Of a DNA stretch of 27,294 nt, positions 14,757 to 22,879 are shown piece by piece. The first letter of the stretch is position 1. Every line of letters starts with the position of its first letter. Below the pieces are notes generated by a model. That model saw nothing but the letters and a program-made list of their open reading frames with translations, had not been told where the DNA came from and ran no database searches. The stretch is taken from NCBI GenBank assembly GCA_903872255.1, contig CAIQJW010000018.1:1-27294 (forward strand), given 5' to 3'. The stretch is from an uncultured delta proteobacterium. GTDB taxonomy: Bacteria > Desulfobacterota > Syntrophorhabdia > Syntrophorhabdales > Syntrophorhabdaceae. Made by a program: the position numbers and the translations under genes.

Positions 14757-14766
14757 CGAAAAGGTA

Positions 14767-14795
14767 TTGACTCCATTTCCTTTATTAGATATATT
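14767..14795 (+). promoter_or_regulatory. Sigma-70-type promoter of the rex-hyd operon
   Basis: TTGACT (14767-14772), 17 bases, TATATT (14790-14795); predicted start near 14802 and a leader of about 50 bases rich in A and T. No inward TTGTG-N8-CACAA Rex operator was found over or near it. Confidence 0.7.
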
Positions 14796-14851
14796 TTTAT
14801 CGATACTACTTTATAGATATACAATTATCTACTTAATGGAGGAGGCCTGGT

Positions 14852-15523
14852 ATGACAAAGGTCGAAGCCCCAAAGGATCAGGCGATAAAAGCGATCCCCG
14901 AGCCGACGCTGCGGAGGCTCCCGCTTTACTATCAATATCTGAAAAAGGTCCGGGATGAGAAGAAAGGCGAATTTATATCGTGTACGCAGATAGGCAACGA
15001 CCTCTCCATACTTCCGATCCAGGTCCGCAAGGACCTCGGCGTCACGGACGCGGTGGGCAAGCCGAAGCTCGGGTACGGCATTGATGAGCTCATTGCGATA
15101 ATCGAGGAGTTCCTCGGATGGAACAATACCAAGGATGCATACCTCGTCGGGGTCGGGCACTTAGGGACGGCGCTCCTCGGCTTTGAAAGGTTCAAGGAAT
15201 ACGGGCTCAACATAATAGCCGCATTCGATATCGACAAGGAAAAGATCGGGCAGACGATTCACGGTGTAAAGGTATTTCACATCGGGAAGCTTGACAACAT
15301 GGTCAAGAGGATGGGCATCAAGATCGGGATCCTCACGGTCCCGTCCTTACCCGCCCAGGACCTGACAGACGAGATGGTGCACGCCGGGATAGAGGCCATC
15401 TGGAATTTTTCACCGGTGAAGGTCTCCGTCCCGCCGGGCATGATTGTCCAGCATGAGAACCTCGCATCGTCCCTCGTTGTGCTTTCGAAGAAATTGGCAC
15501 TGGCAAGAACAACTCAACCGTAG
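14852..15523 (+). CDS. rex: Redox-sensing transcriptional repressor Rex
   Basis: 223 residues, a normal Rex length. The N-terminal winged helix begins with the family signature IPEPTLRRLPLYYQYL, then SCTQIGNDL and IQVRKDLG. The NAD(H)-binding Rossmann domain has VGVGHLGTALL near 100, and a C-terminal domain-swapped helix is visible (ENLASSLVVLSKKL). Rex proteins leave DNA when the NADH/NAD+ ratio is high and commonly control fermentation and hydrogenase genes. It is the first gene of the rex-hydCBA cluster with a strong GGAGGAGG site, so NADH-responsive control of the trimeric hydrogenase is likely. Confidence 0.96.
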   Translation: MTKVEAPKDQAIKAIPEPTLRRLPLYYQYLKKVRDEKKGEFISCTQIGNDLSILPIQVRKDLGVTDAVGKPKLGYGIDELIAIIEEFLGWNNTKDAYLVGVGHLGTALLGFERFKEYGLNIIAAFDIDKEKIGQTIHGVKVFHIGKLDNMVKRMGIKIGILTVPSLPAQDLTDEMVHAGIEAIWNFSPVKVSVPPGMIVQHENLASSLVVLSKKLALARTTQP

Positions 15524-15536
15524 GATGGGGTGAATA

Positions 15537-16043
15537 ATGGAAACTATACGAAAATTTGAACGGGTATTCGAGATCATCGACCAGAACCAGCGCAGCGCCG
15601 CAAGGCTCATACCTATCCTTCAGGCGGTACAGGCGGAATACCGGTACCTGCCGGAAGAGATATTGGCCTTCGTAGCGACATCGCTTGGTATATCGCCGGC
15701 CAGTGTATTCGGGGTGGCGACGTTTTACTCCCTGTTTACCCTGAAACCAAAGGGCAAATATCTTATTCGCGTCTGCAACGGAACGGCATGCCACGTTAAA
15801 GGGTCTATGGGCCTTTACGGGGCTATCGTGAAAAAACTTGAATTGAAGGACGGCGAAGACTCTACGTCAGACATGCTTTTCACGGTTGAAACGGTGAATT
15901 GCCTTGGCGCGTGCGGGCTGTCACCCGCCATGGTTGTCAACGATGAGGTATACGGGCAATTGACACCGCAGAGGGTATCCGACATTATCGACGAGATCGT
16001 TCTTAGGGAGGCTCACAATGAATCTGATGCTCACGGGGCTTAA
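15537..16043 (+). CDS. hydC: Trimeric [FeFe]-hydrogenase subunit HydC (NuoE-like)
   Basis: 168 residues. Intact [2Fe-2S] ligands: CNGTAC near 81-86 and CLGAC near 123-127. The helical N-terminus has the family pattern (QAVQAEYRYLPEEI, then SVFGVATFYSLF). It starts 13 bases after rex and its 3' end overlaps hydB by 26 bases. The hydB start lies after a GGGAGG site inside hydC, so the overlap is real. HydC shuttles electrons in the HydABC complex that couples H2 to both NAD(H) and ferredoxin. Confidence 0.93.
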   Translation: METIRKFERVFEIIDQNQRSAARLIPILQAVQAEYRYLPEEILAFVATSLGISPASVFGVATFYSLFTLKPKGKYLIRVCNGTACHVKGSMGLYGAIVKKLELKDGEDSTSDMLFTVETVNCLGACGLSPAMVVNDEVYGQLTPQRVSDIIDEIVLREAHNESDAHGA

Positions 16044-17910
16044 TAAAATAGGGAACGATTTTATCGTCCGGTCAAATGCGGCCGCGCACAGGATACTAGT
16101 CTGTGCGGGGACAGGATGCCTTGTCAACGGATCGCTCAAGGTATACGAAGCCTTCGTTAAGGCCATCAGGGACAGCGGGCTCAATGCGATAGTGGAACTT
16201 AAAAAGGAAGAAGAGGGTATCTTTGTTTCGCGCACGGGGTGCCAGGGATTCTGCCAGATCGGGCCTCTCGTGACCATCCTGCCGGAAGGCATCTTCTATA
16301 CCGGGGTAAAACCTCTCGACGTCGGCGAGATAGTCGAGAAAACGATCAGGAATGGTGATGTTGTCGAGAGACTGCTCTACGTCGAGCCGGACAGTCAGGC
16401 AGTATGCCGCACAAAAGAGGAGATCCCCTTCTACCGGAGACAGCATCGCTTCGTGCTGGCAAATTGCGGCACCATCGATCCCGAAGATATAAATGAATAT
16501 ATAGCTGCCGGCGGCTATAAAGAGGCCGTACGCGCATATCTGGAAATGACGCCGGAAGAGATCTGCGAGCTTATCTTTGCTTCCGGCTTAAGGGGTCGTG
16601 GAGGCGGCGGTTTCCCTGCAGGCAGGAAATGGGACATAGCCCGGCGCGAAGTGAACGAGAAAAAATATGTCATCTGCAACGGCGATGAGGGCGATCCCGG
16701 CGCATTCATGGACATGGGCATCATGGAAGGCAACCCCCATAGCGTTATCGAGGGGATGATCGTCGCGGCGCGCGCCATCGAGGCTGACGAAGGTTATATA
16801 TATGTCCGGGCGGAGTATCCGCTCGCTGTAAAACGCCTGCGCAAGGCGATAGATGATGCATACCGCGTGGGGCTCCTCGGAAAGAACCTCTTCGGCTCCA
16901 ACCACTCATTCAACCTTAATATAATGGAGGGAGCCGGGGCCTTTGTCTGCGGTGAAGAGACAGCGCTTATTGCATCCATCGAGGGCAAGCGCGGGATGCC
17001 GTCACCGAAACCGCCTTTTCCCTCGGTCAGCGGCCTGTGGGGAAAACCGACGATAATAAATAACGTGGAAACGCTGTCGCAGGTGCCGCTTGTCCTTAAA
17101 GTGGGCCCGGATGGCTACCGGAAGGTCGGCACGAAAGATTCTCCGGGCACCAAGACGTTCGCTCTTACAGGCCATGTTGCGAATTCGGGCCTCATTGAGA
17201 TGCCCTTCGGCGCGACATTGCGCGAGATCATCTACGGCGTCGCCGGCGGCATGACGTCCGACACCGGCAAGGCCGTGAACGACGGCTTCAAGGCTGTCCA
17301 GATAGGCGGGCCTTCGGGAGGGTGCTTGACGAGAGACCACCTCGATCTCCCGATAGATTTTGATTCCTTGAAGACTGTCGGTGCAATGGTCGGCTCGGGC
17401 GGCCTCGTCGTCATGAACAAGAATACGTGCATGGTCAGCGTGGCGCGCTTCTTCATGCAATTTACCCAGCATGAATCGTGCGGCAAATGCGTGCTGTGCC
17501 GCGAAGGGACAAAGCAGATGCTTTCTCTGCTCGATGATATCATCGAGGGCCGCGCAACAATGGAAACCCTTGACCTGCTCAAGGACCTGGCGGGAGCCGT
17601 CCAGAAGGGCTCGCTGTGCGGCTTGGGCAAGACCGCACCGAATCCTGTTCTCTCCACGATGAAACATTTCCGGGACGAATACATCGCGCACGTCAGCGAC
17701 AAAAGATGCCCCACGGGGAAATGCAAGGCGCTGGTCAAGCTTATCGTTGACGAAGAACTCTGTAAAGGCTGTACGCTGTGCGCCGCCAAATGCCCGGCAG
17801 GAGCCATTTCAGGTGAAAAAGGCAAACCGCACCGCATTGACGATAAAACCTGCAGAAAATGCTACATCTGCGTAGAAGCCTGTAAATTCAAGGCGATCAA
17901 AGGAGAATGA
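16018..17910 (+). CDS. hydB: Trimeric [FeFe]-hydrogenase subunit HydB (NuoF-like, NADH/FMN)
   Basis: 630 residues with the complete HydB architecture: N-terminal thioredoxin-like [2Fe-2S] domain with all four cysteines (CAGTGC and TGCQGFC), NuoF core with glycine loop GRGGGGFPAGRKW near 199, FMN motif CNGDEGDPGAFMD, N3 cluster ESCGKCVLCREG near 490 with distal CGLG cysteine, and a C-terminal double [4Fe-4S] ferredoxin domain (CKGCTLCAAKCP and CRKCYICVEACK). In bifurcating hydrogenases this subunit carries the FMN and the NADH site. It contrasts with the two NuoF paralogues at 159-3212 and 5545-7134, each of which has lost or replaced one of these modules. Confidence 0.95.
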   Translation: MNLMLTGLNKIGNDFIVRSNAAAHRILVCAGTGCLVNGSLKVYEAFVKAIRDSGLNAIVELKKEEEGIFVSRTGCQGFCQIGPLVTILPEGIFYTGVKPLDVGEIVEKTIRNGDVVERLLYVEPDSQAVCRTKEEIPFYRRQHRFVLANCGTIDPEDINEYIAAGGYKEAVRAYLEMTPEEICELIFASGLRGRGGGGFPAGRKWDIARREVNEKKYVICNGDEGDPGAFMDMGIMEGNPHSVIEGMIVAARAIEADEGYIYVRAEYPLAVKRLRKAIDDAYRVGLLGKNLFGSNHSFNLNIMEGAGAFVCGEETALIASIEGKRGMPSPKPPFPSVSGLWGKPTIINNVETLSQVPLVLKVGPDGYRKVGTKDSPGTKTFALTGHVANSGLIEMPFGATLREIIYGVAGGMTSDTGKAVNDGFKAVQIGGPSGGCLTRDHLDLPIDFDSLKTVGAMVGSGGLVVMNKNTCMVSVARFFMQFTQHESCGKCVLCREGTKQMLSLLDDIIEGRATMETLDLLKDLAGAVQKGSLCGLGKTAPNPVLSTMKHFRDEYIAHVSDKRCPTGKCKALVKLIVDEELCKGCTLCAAKCPAGAISGEKGKPHRIDDKTCRKCYICVEACKFKAIKGE

Positions 17911-17912
17911 CC

Positions 17913-19916
17913 ATGAACGGCGCATTGGTATTTATAGATAACAAAGAGATCCCGATCGAAAACGAACAGAACCTGCTCGAACTCATCAGGAAGGCCCGGA
18001 TCGACCTGCCGACCTTCTGCTATCATTCCGAACTCAGCATCTACGGCGCATGCCGCCTGTGCATGGTGCATGTTGAAGGAATGGGCCTTGTGCCGGCATG
18101 CTCCACCCCGCCGGCGCCCGAGATGAAGGTCAGCACCAACACCGGCGAGATACGCAAGATGCGCAAGATCATCGTCGAACTTCTGCTCGCGAACCATAGC
18201 CAGAATTGTCCGACCTGCCAGAAAAGCACGACCTGCCAGCTCCAGGCCCTGGCAAAGCGCCTCGGCATAACAAAGGTCAGGTTCAAAAATCAGCTCAAGG
18301 AAATGCCGGCCGATGAATCATCGCCGTCAATCGTCCGCGATCCGAACAAATGCGTACTGTGCGGCGACTGCGTCCGCATATGTTCGGAAGTGCAGTCCGT
18401 CGGCGCCATCGACTTCGCATACAGGGGCGCCCAGACGGTTGTCATTCCCTCTTTCGGCAAGGCGCTCGACCAGGTCGAATGCGTCAATTGCGGGCAGTGT
18501 GCGCGCATCTGCCCCACCGGCGCCCTGACACCCAAATCGGAAGTGGATGAGGTCTGGAAAGCGATACATGACCCTTCGAAGGTTGTCGTAGCCCAGGTAG
18601 CCCCGGCCGTCAGGGTTGCCATCGGCGAGATGTTCGGGCTTCCGCCGGGAACGACCACTGCAGGGCAGATCGCCGCAGCTTTGAAGGCCATTGGCTTCGA
18701 CAAGATATACGATACCTCGTTCACGGCGGACCTCACCGTTCTCGAAGAGAGCAATGAATTCATCAAACGCGTAACCGCAGGCGACCGGATACCGCAGTTT
18801 ACGTCCTGCTGTCCGGCGTGGGTAAAGTTCGTAGAACAATACTATCCGGAATTTCTCAATCACCTGTCGAGTTGCCGCTCCCCTCAGCAAATGTTCGGGG
18901 CGCTGGCAAAAGAGATGCTCGCCAGCGAACTGAAGGTCAACCGTGAGGACATCGTCGTTGTATCGATCATGCCGTGCACCGCGAAAAAATTCGAGGCCAA
19001 AAGGCCCGAGTTCGAAAGCGACGGCGTGCGCGACGTCGACCAGGTCCTTACCACGCAGGAACTGGGGCGCATGATCGAAGAGGCAGGCCTGCATTTTAAA
19101 GAACTTGGACCGGAATCATTCCATATGCCTTTCGGCTTTAAAACGGGCGCCGGGGTCATCTTCGGCAATTCGGGCGGCGTGAGCGAAGCGGTCTTGAGGT
19201 ACGTCAGCGAGAAATTGACGGGCCAGAAACATGATGCATATGAATTTACGTCAGTCCGCGGAGAAGAAGGCATCCGCGAGGCGAAACTTTCCGTAGCGGG
19301 CAAGGAATTTACACTCGCCGTCGTGAGCGGCCTCGGTAATGCACGAAAAGTCCTTGAAAATATACAATCGGGGAAGGTCCATTACGATCTCGTCGAGGTC
19401 ATGGCCTGCCCGGGCGGCTGCATCGGCGGGGCCGGCCAGCCTGTATTCAGCGATCCCCTTGTAAAACGCCAGCGCACAAAAGGGCTTTACGAAAGCGACC
19501 GCATGCTTGAACTCCACAAGTCCCAGGACAACCCGTACATTACTGAACTTTACGACACCTTCCTCGGTGATGTGGGCGGCCACAAGGCCCATGAACTCCT
19601 CCATACGAGCTATTCGTCACGCAAACGCATCCTCGACGAGGACCTGGACATAAGTTCCGGCGCGGAGAAAAGCATCGACATCAGCGTCTGCTTCGGCACG
19701 AGCTGCTTCCTGAAAGGATCACAAAAGCTGCTTCGTGATATACTTGAACATATCAATGTGAAAGGCCTTGACGACAGGGTAAACGTTCGGGCATCCTTTT
19801 GTTTTGAGAAGTGCGATAAAGGGCCGACAATCAAGATAGGGAGCAGGATCATCGAGGGCTGCACCACGGAAAAGGCCATCGAGGCCATTAAACGCGAGGG
19901 TTTGAACCTCCCGTAA
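17913..19916 (+). CDS. hydA: Trimeric [FeFe]-hydrogenase catalytic subunit HydA
   Basis: About 667 residues. Modules: [2Fe-2S] domain (FCYHSELSIYGACRLC), His-Cys3 motif HSQNCPTCQKSTTC, two [4Fe-4S] sites (CVLCGDCVRIC and CVNCGQCARIC), and an H-domain with canonical motifs TSCCPAW near 298, MPCTAKKFE near 353 and EVMACPGGCIGGAGQP near 496. A C-terminal thioredoxin-like [2Fe-2S] domain follows (CFGTSC and CFEKC, about 588-660), as in Thermotoga-type HydA. An in-frame ATG at 17907 overlaps the hydB stop but is one base from the AGGAG; the ATG at 17913 has a 7-base spacing and is preferred. With hydC and hydB it should form the NAD/ferredoxin-linked bifurcating hydrogenase. Confidence 0.95.
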   Translation: MNGALVFIDNKEIPIENEQNLLELIRKARIDLPTFCYHSELSIYGACRLCMVHVEGMGLVPACSTPPAPEMKVSTNTGEIRKMRKIIVELLLANHSQNCPTCQKSTTCQLQALAKRLGITKVRFKNQLKEMPADESSPSIVRDPNKCVLCGDCVRICSEVQSVGAIDFAYRGAQTVVIPSFGKALDQVECVNCGQCARICPTGALTPKSEVDEVWKAIHDPSKVVVAQVAPAVRVAIGEMFGLPPGTTTAGQIAAALKAIGFDKIYDTSFTADLTVLEESNEFIKRVTAGDRIPQFTSCCPAWVKFVEQYYPEFLNHLSSCRSPQQMFGALAKEMLASELKVNREDIVVVSIMPCTAKKFEAKRPEFESDGVRDVDQVLTTQELGRMIEEAGLHFKELGPESFHMPFGFKTGAGVIFGNSGGVSEAVLRYVSEKLTGQKHDAYEFTSVRGEEGIREAKLSVAGKEFTLAVVSGLGNARKVLENIQSGKVHYDLVEVMACPGGCIGGAGQPVFSDPLVKRQRTKGLYESDRMLELHKSQDNPYITELYDTFLGDVGGHKAHELLHTSYSSRKRILDEDLDISSGAEKSIDISVCFGTSCFLKGSQKLLRDILEHINVKGLDDRVNVRASFCFEKCDKGPTIKIGSRIIEGCTTEKAIEAIKREGLNLP

Positions 19917-19929
19917 GGGGTAGTACAAA

Positions 19930-21669
19930 ATGTTTGATATATCAAGACCGCAGATCGTCTTCACGCTGACCGCCCGGTGCCGCGACTGTTACAGGTGCTT
20001 GAGGGCATGCCCCGTAAAAGCGATCCGCATGCAAAAGGGACAGGCGTACGTCGATGAAAAACGCTGTATTGCCTGCGGGACCTGTATTCGCGAATGCCCG
20101 CAGCAGGCAAAGACCTTCAGAAATGATATCGACATTGCGAAACACCTCATTGACGAAGGGCATTTTGTGGCGGCGAGCATCGCCCCGTCTTTTGCCGCGG
20201 TTTTCAATACGTGGCAGCTTAAGCGCCTGCCTTCGGCCCTGCGAGCACTCGGGATCCGGTACGTGGGACAGACTTCCCACGGTGCCTACCAGATATCCCT
20301 TCAATCGCGGCGCATCGCTGAAGAAAAGACCGAAGGAAGCCCGCATATCGCCACGGCCTGCCCGGCCCTGATAAATTATATCGAGAAATACCAGCCCCAG
20401 CTTATCAAGCATCTTTTGCCGCTCGTGTCCCCCATGACCGCCCATGCGCGGCTTCTCAAGGAAAATCTCGGACAGGACATCAAGGTTATTTTTATCGGTC
20501 CCTGCGTTGCAAAAAAATCGGAGCTCGTCCGGCCCGAGGTTGCCGGGATAGTCGACTGCGTTCTCACGTTCAAGGAACTTAATCAATGGTTTGTCCAGAA
20601 AGGGATCGACCTGTCGATGTGCGAAGAGAGCAACTTCGACGAGAAGCCGGTCCATGAGGCGCAGCTTTACCCGTTGCCGGGAGGGCTCATCAAGACGGCG
20701 GGGCTCGAGGATGACGGGCTAAACCTGAAGCTTCTCAAGGTTGACAGCATCCAGGGTGTCCGTGAGCTTCTCAACGGGATCGGCGGCGGTTCGGACCACG
20801 CGATCATCGAACCTCTTTTTTGCAGTCAGGGATGCATCAACGGGCCCGGAGTGGAGCCCGGAAAGAACCTTTTCGAGCGCAGGCGCGACATCATCGAATA
20901 CAATAACTCGATAAGCTCCACCGCAATTACGCCCGAGCCGGCGGACGGGAGCCTTTTCACGGCTTCGTTCGGCGAGGCGGACAGCGGCACGCCTTCCCAG
21001 GACGTAACGGAAGAGGCAATACAAAAGATCCTCGCGCAGACCGGCAAACAGGACCCCGAGCAGCAGCTCAATTGCGGGGCATGCGGCTATGACAGCTGCC
21101 GTGAAAAAGCGATAGCCGTGGCGCTCGGCATGGCGGAACCGGAGATGTGCATACCGTACATGCGCCGGCTCGCGGAGCGGCGCACCGACCAGATATTCGG
21201 CACGACCCCGAACGGCGTTATCATGCTTGACGATGAGCTGAACATCCTCGGCATGAACCCGGCATTCAAAAAATTCTTCTCGTGCAGCGACGTCATACTG
21301 GGCCGGCACATATCGTATCTCATGGACCCGGCCCCTTTTGAGAAATTGATATCCGGCCAGGAGCAAAACCTGGACATCACCGTCTTTCACCGTCCCTACA
21401 ATCTGCTGTGCCGGGAATTACTCTACATGCTCACGGAGGACAAACAGATCGTCGGCATCTTTGTCAATATAACAAGCCAGCAGGAACACGAAAAGAAATT
21501 GAAAGAGGTACGCTCCCAAACGGTCGAACAGGCGCACGAGCTCCTTGAGCACCAGATAAAGATGGCGCAGAAGATCGCACAGTTCCTGGGGGAAAGCACC
21601 GCCCGCGGAGAGGAACTGGTCAGAAAACTTATGACCCTGAGCGAGGGCGATGAAACCAATCCCCGATGA
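19930..21669 (+). CDS. HydS-type sensory [FeFe]-hydrogenase-like protein with PAS domain
   Basis: 579 residues. Two N-terminal [4Fe-4S] motifs (CRDCYRCLRACP and CIACGTCIRECP) precede a divergent H-domain: L1 TACPALI near 142, L2 GPCVAKK near 191, L3 LFCSQGCINGPG near 297. The four cluster-holding cysteines remain, but the proton-transfer cysteine is alanine. An Fe-S motif CGACGYDSC near 381 is followed by a PAS domain (about 420-515, beginning IFGTTPNGVIMLDDELNILGMN) and a C-terminal coiled coil to residue 570. Such proteins are proposed H2 or redox sensors passing a signal through PAS to a regulatory partner. The gene follows hydA by 13 bases and overlaps the SpoIIE phosphatase gene by 20 bases, which points to that phosphatase as its output. 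Confidence 0.92.
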   Translation: MFDISRPQIVFTLTARCRDCYRCLRACPVKAIRMQKGQAYVDEKRCIACGTCIRECPQQAKTFRNDIDIAKHLIDEGHFVAASIAPSFAAVFNTWQLKRLPSALRALGIRYVGQTSHGAYQISLQSRRIAEEKTEGSPHIATACPALINYIEKYQPQLIKHLLPLVSPMTAHARLLKENLGQDIKVIFIGPCVAKKSELVRPEVAGIVDCVLTFKELNQWFVQKGIDLSMCEESNFDEKPVHEAQLYPLPGGLIKTAGLEDDGLNLKLLKVDSIQGVRELLNGIGGGSDHAIIEPLFCSQGCINGPGVEPGKNLFERRRDIIEYNNSISSTAITPEPADGSLFTASFGEADSGTPSQDVTEEAIQKILAQTGKQDPEQQLNCGACGYDSCREKAIAVALGMAEPEMCIPYMRRLAERRTDQIFGTTPNGVIMLDDELNILGMNPAFKKFFSCSDVILGRHISYLMDPAPFEKLISGQEQNLDITVFHRPYNLLCRELLYMLTEDKQIVGIFVNITSQQEHEKKLKEVRSQTVEQAHELLEHQIKMAQKIAQFLGESTARGEELVRKLMTLSEGDETNPR

Positions 21670-22819
21670 ACCTAGAAAATATGTAGAGACCGTAAATTCG
21701 CAGGCGGCAAAAAAGCCGGGCGGGATATGCGGCGACTATATCATAACCGAGCGCACGGCCGAGGCGACAACGACCATCGTTGCCGACGGCATAGGCACCG
21801 GTATAAAGGCGCATGTCGCCGCAGTGATGTGCGCTTCCCGGCTTATGGAGCTTTTACGCGTGGGTTTCAGCCTTCGCGAGGCATGTCAGAAGCTCGTGGA
21901 CACCATGCATGCCGCCCGCACGACGGACATCCCTTTTTCGGCCTTTTCCGTGTGCCGTGTCCTTGTAAGCGGGCATACCACGGTAATGTCGTACGAGATA
22001 CCATCGCCCGTCCTCATTAACAACCGGCTCGCCGCATACCTTCCGAAACAAAGGGTCTTTGCCATGGGCCTGGAAATGATCGGAGAGGTCAACTGCGTGC
22101 TCGAGTACGGCGATTGTGTCGTGATGGTCAGCGACGGCGTGAGCCAGGCGGGCTTAGGTCAGCAGTACCGGATGGGATGGGGCATCGAGGGCGCCTGCGA
22201 CTTCATCAACAGCCTTTTAGCCCAGGGAACACGGATACGGGACATACCAAAGAAGGTCGTCGGCAACGTACGCGATATCTCGGGAACTACGTATGGCGAC
22301 GACACGACGTGCAGCCTCCTTCTGTGCCGTGAAGCTCAGGTTCTTAATGTCCTCACCGGGCCTCCGGCGAGAAAGACAAGCGATGAGAAGGTAGTAAAAG
22401 ATTTCGTTGAAATGCGGGGCATGCGAATAGTCTGCGGGTCGTCAACATCGGAGCTCGTTGCCCGCAACCTTGGGCGGCCTATCGAGATCAAGACGATGTC
22501 AAACGCCTACCATAAACCGCCATCCTATTACATAAAAGGTATAGACTATGCCACAGAGGGCGCAATAACCCTCAACCAGGTCTACAATATCCTCGGCGAA
22601 TCGCCCGAGAAACTGGAACTCGATTCGTCGGTTTCCGATCTGTACAGGTTTTTTCATGCTGCGGACACGATAAATTTCCTCGTAGGGACCGCTGCGAACC
22701 AGGGGCACGAACATATCGTGTTCAGGCAGATGGGGATATTCCCCCGGGAAGTGATCGTCAAGCTCCTCGCGGAAAAACTGAAGACCATGGGGAAGCTCGT
22801 AAATATAATATACTTATAA
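21650..22819 (+). CDS. SpoIIE-family PP2C-type serine phosphatase
   Basis: 389 residues. The PP2C/SpoIIE core is in residues 1-230 with metal-binding aspartates in VADGIGTGIKAHVAA near 45-60, VSDGVSQAG near 160, and GDDTTC near 219. Residues 240-389 form a further C-terminal domain without recognisable motif, seen in hydrogenase-operon members of the family. It has no transmembrane segments and no N-terminal sensor, so input probably comes from the co-translated PAS-HydS. In partner switching these enzymes dephosphorylate STAS-domain antagonists that RsbW-like kinases phosphorylate; a candidate kinase is encoded at 11060-11530. Confidence 0.9.
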   Translation: MKPIPDEPRKYVETVNSQAAKKPGGICGDYIITERTAEATTTIVADGIGTGIKAHVAAVMCASRLMELLRVGFSLREACQKLVDTMHAARTTDIPFSAFSVCRVLVSGHTTVMSYEIPSPVLINNRLAAYLPKQRVFAMGLEMIGEVNCVLEYGDCVVMVSDGVSQAGLGQQYRMGWGIEGACDFINSLLAQGTRIRDIPKKVVGNVRDISGTTYGDDTTCSLLLCREAQVLNVLTGPPARKTSDEKVVKDFVEMRGMRIVCGSSTSELVARNLGRPIEIKTMSNAYHKPPSYYIKGIDYATEGAITLNQVYNILGESPEKLELDSSVSDLYRFFHAADTINFLVGTAANQGHEHIVFRQMGIFPREVIVKLLAEKLKTMGKLVNIIYL

Positions 22820-22879
22820 AGAGGTCGCAAAAAAAACGGTCCGGGGCCGTTCCCCCCCCCATAATCCAAAGGAGGCATC

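Larger units (their letters stand above)
14145..14766. other. Long non-coding stretch with hairpins and short repeats
   Basis: No reading frame here has a credible start and protein-like sequence. A 36-codon frame starting MNASIYIEPAGKS overlaps the preceding stop and could be the remnant of a lost gene. Other contents: an inverted repeat GTCCCTCG/CGAGGGAC (14192-14230), the decamer CCGTGAGTCG twice (14215-14224 and 14557-14566), a run of nine C near 14489-14497, a strong GC hairpin (14514-14540), CGTAAAG twice (14565-14578), a CCGGC-AA-GCCGG dyad near 14600-14611, and four ACGATTT units (14726-14753). The mix looks like a dead-end intergenic region collecting dispersed genomic repeats. Confidence 0.6.

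Noticed and set aside
22836..22852. Terminator AACGG-TCCGGGG-CCGTT between the phosphatase and ligase genes
   Set aside because: Short stem followed by a C-run rather than T-run; not enough to claim that the operon ends here.
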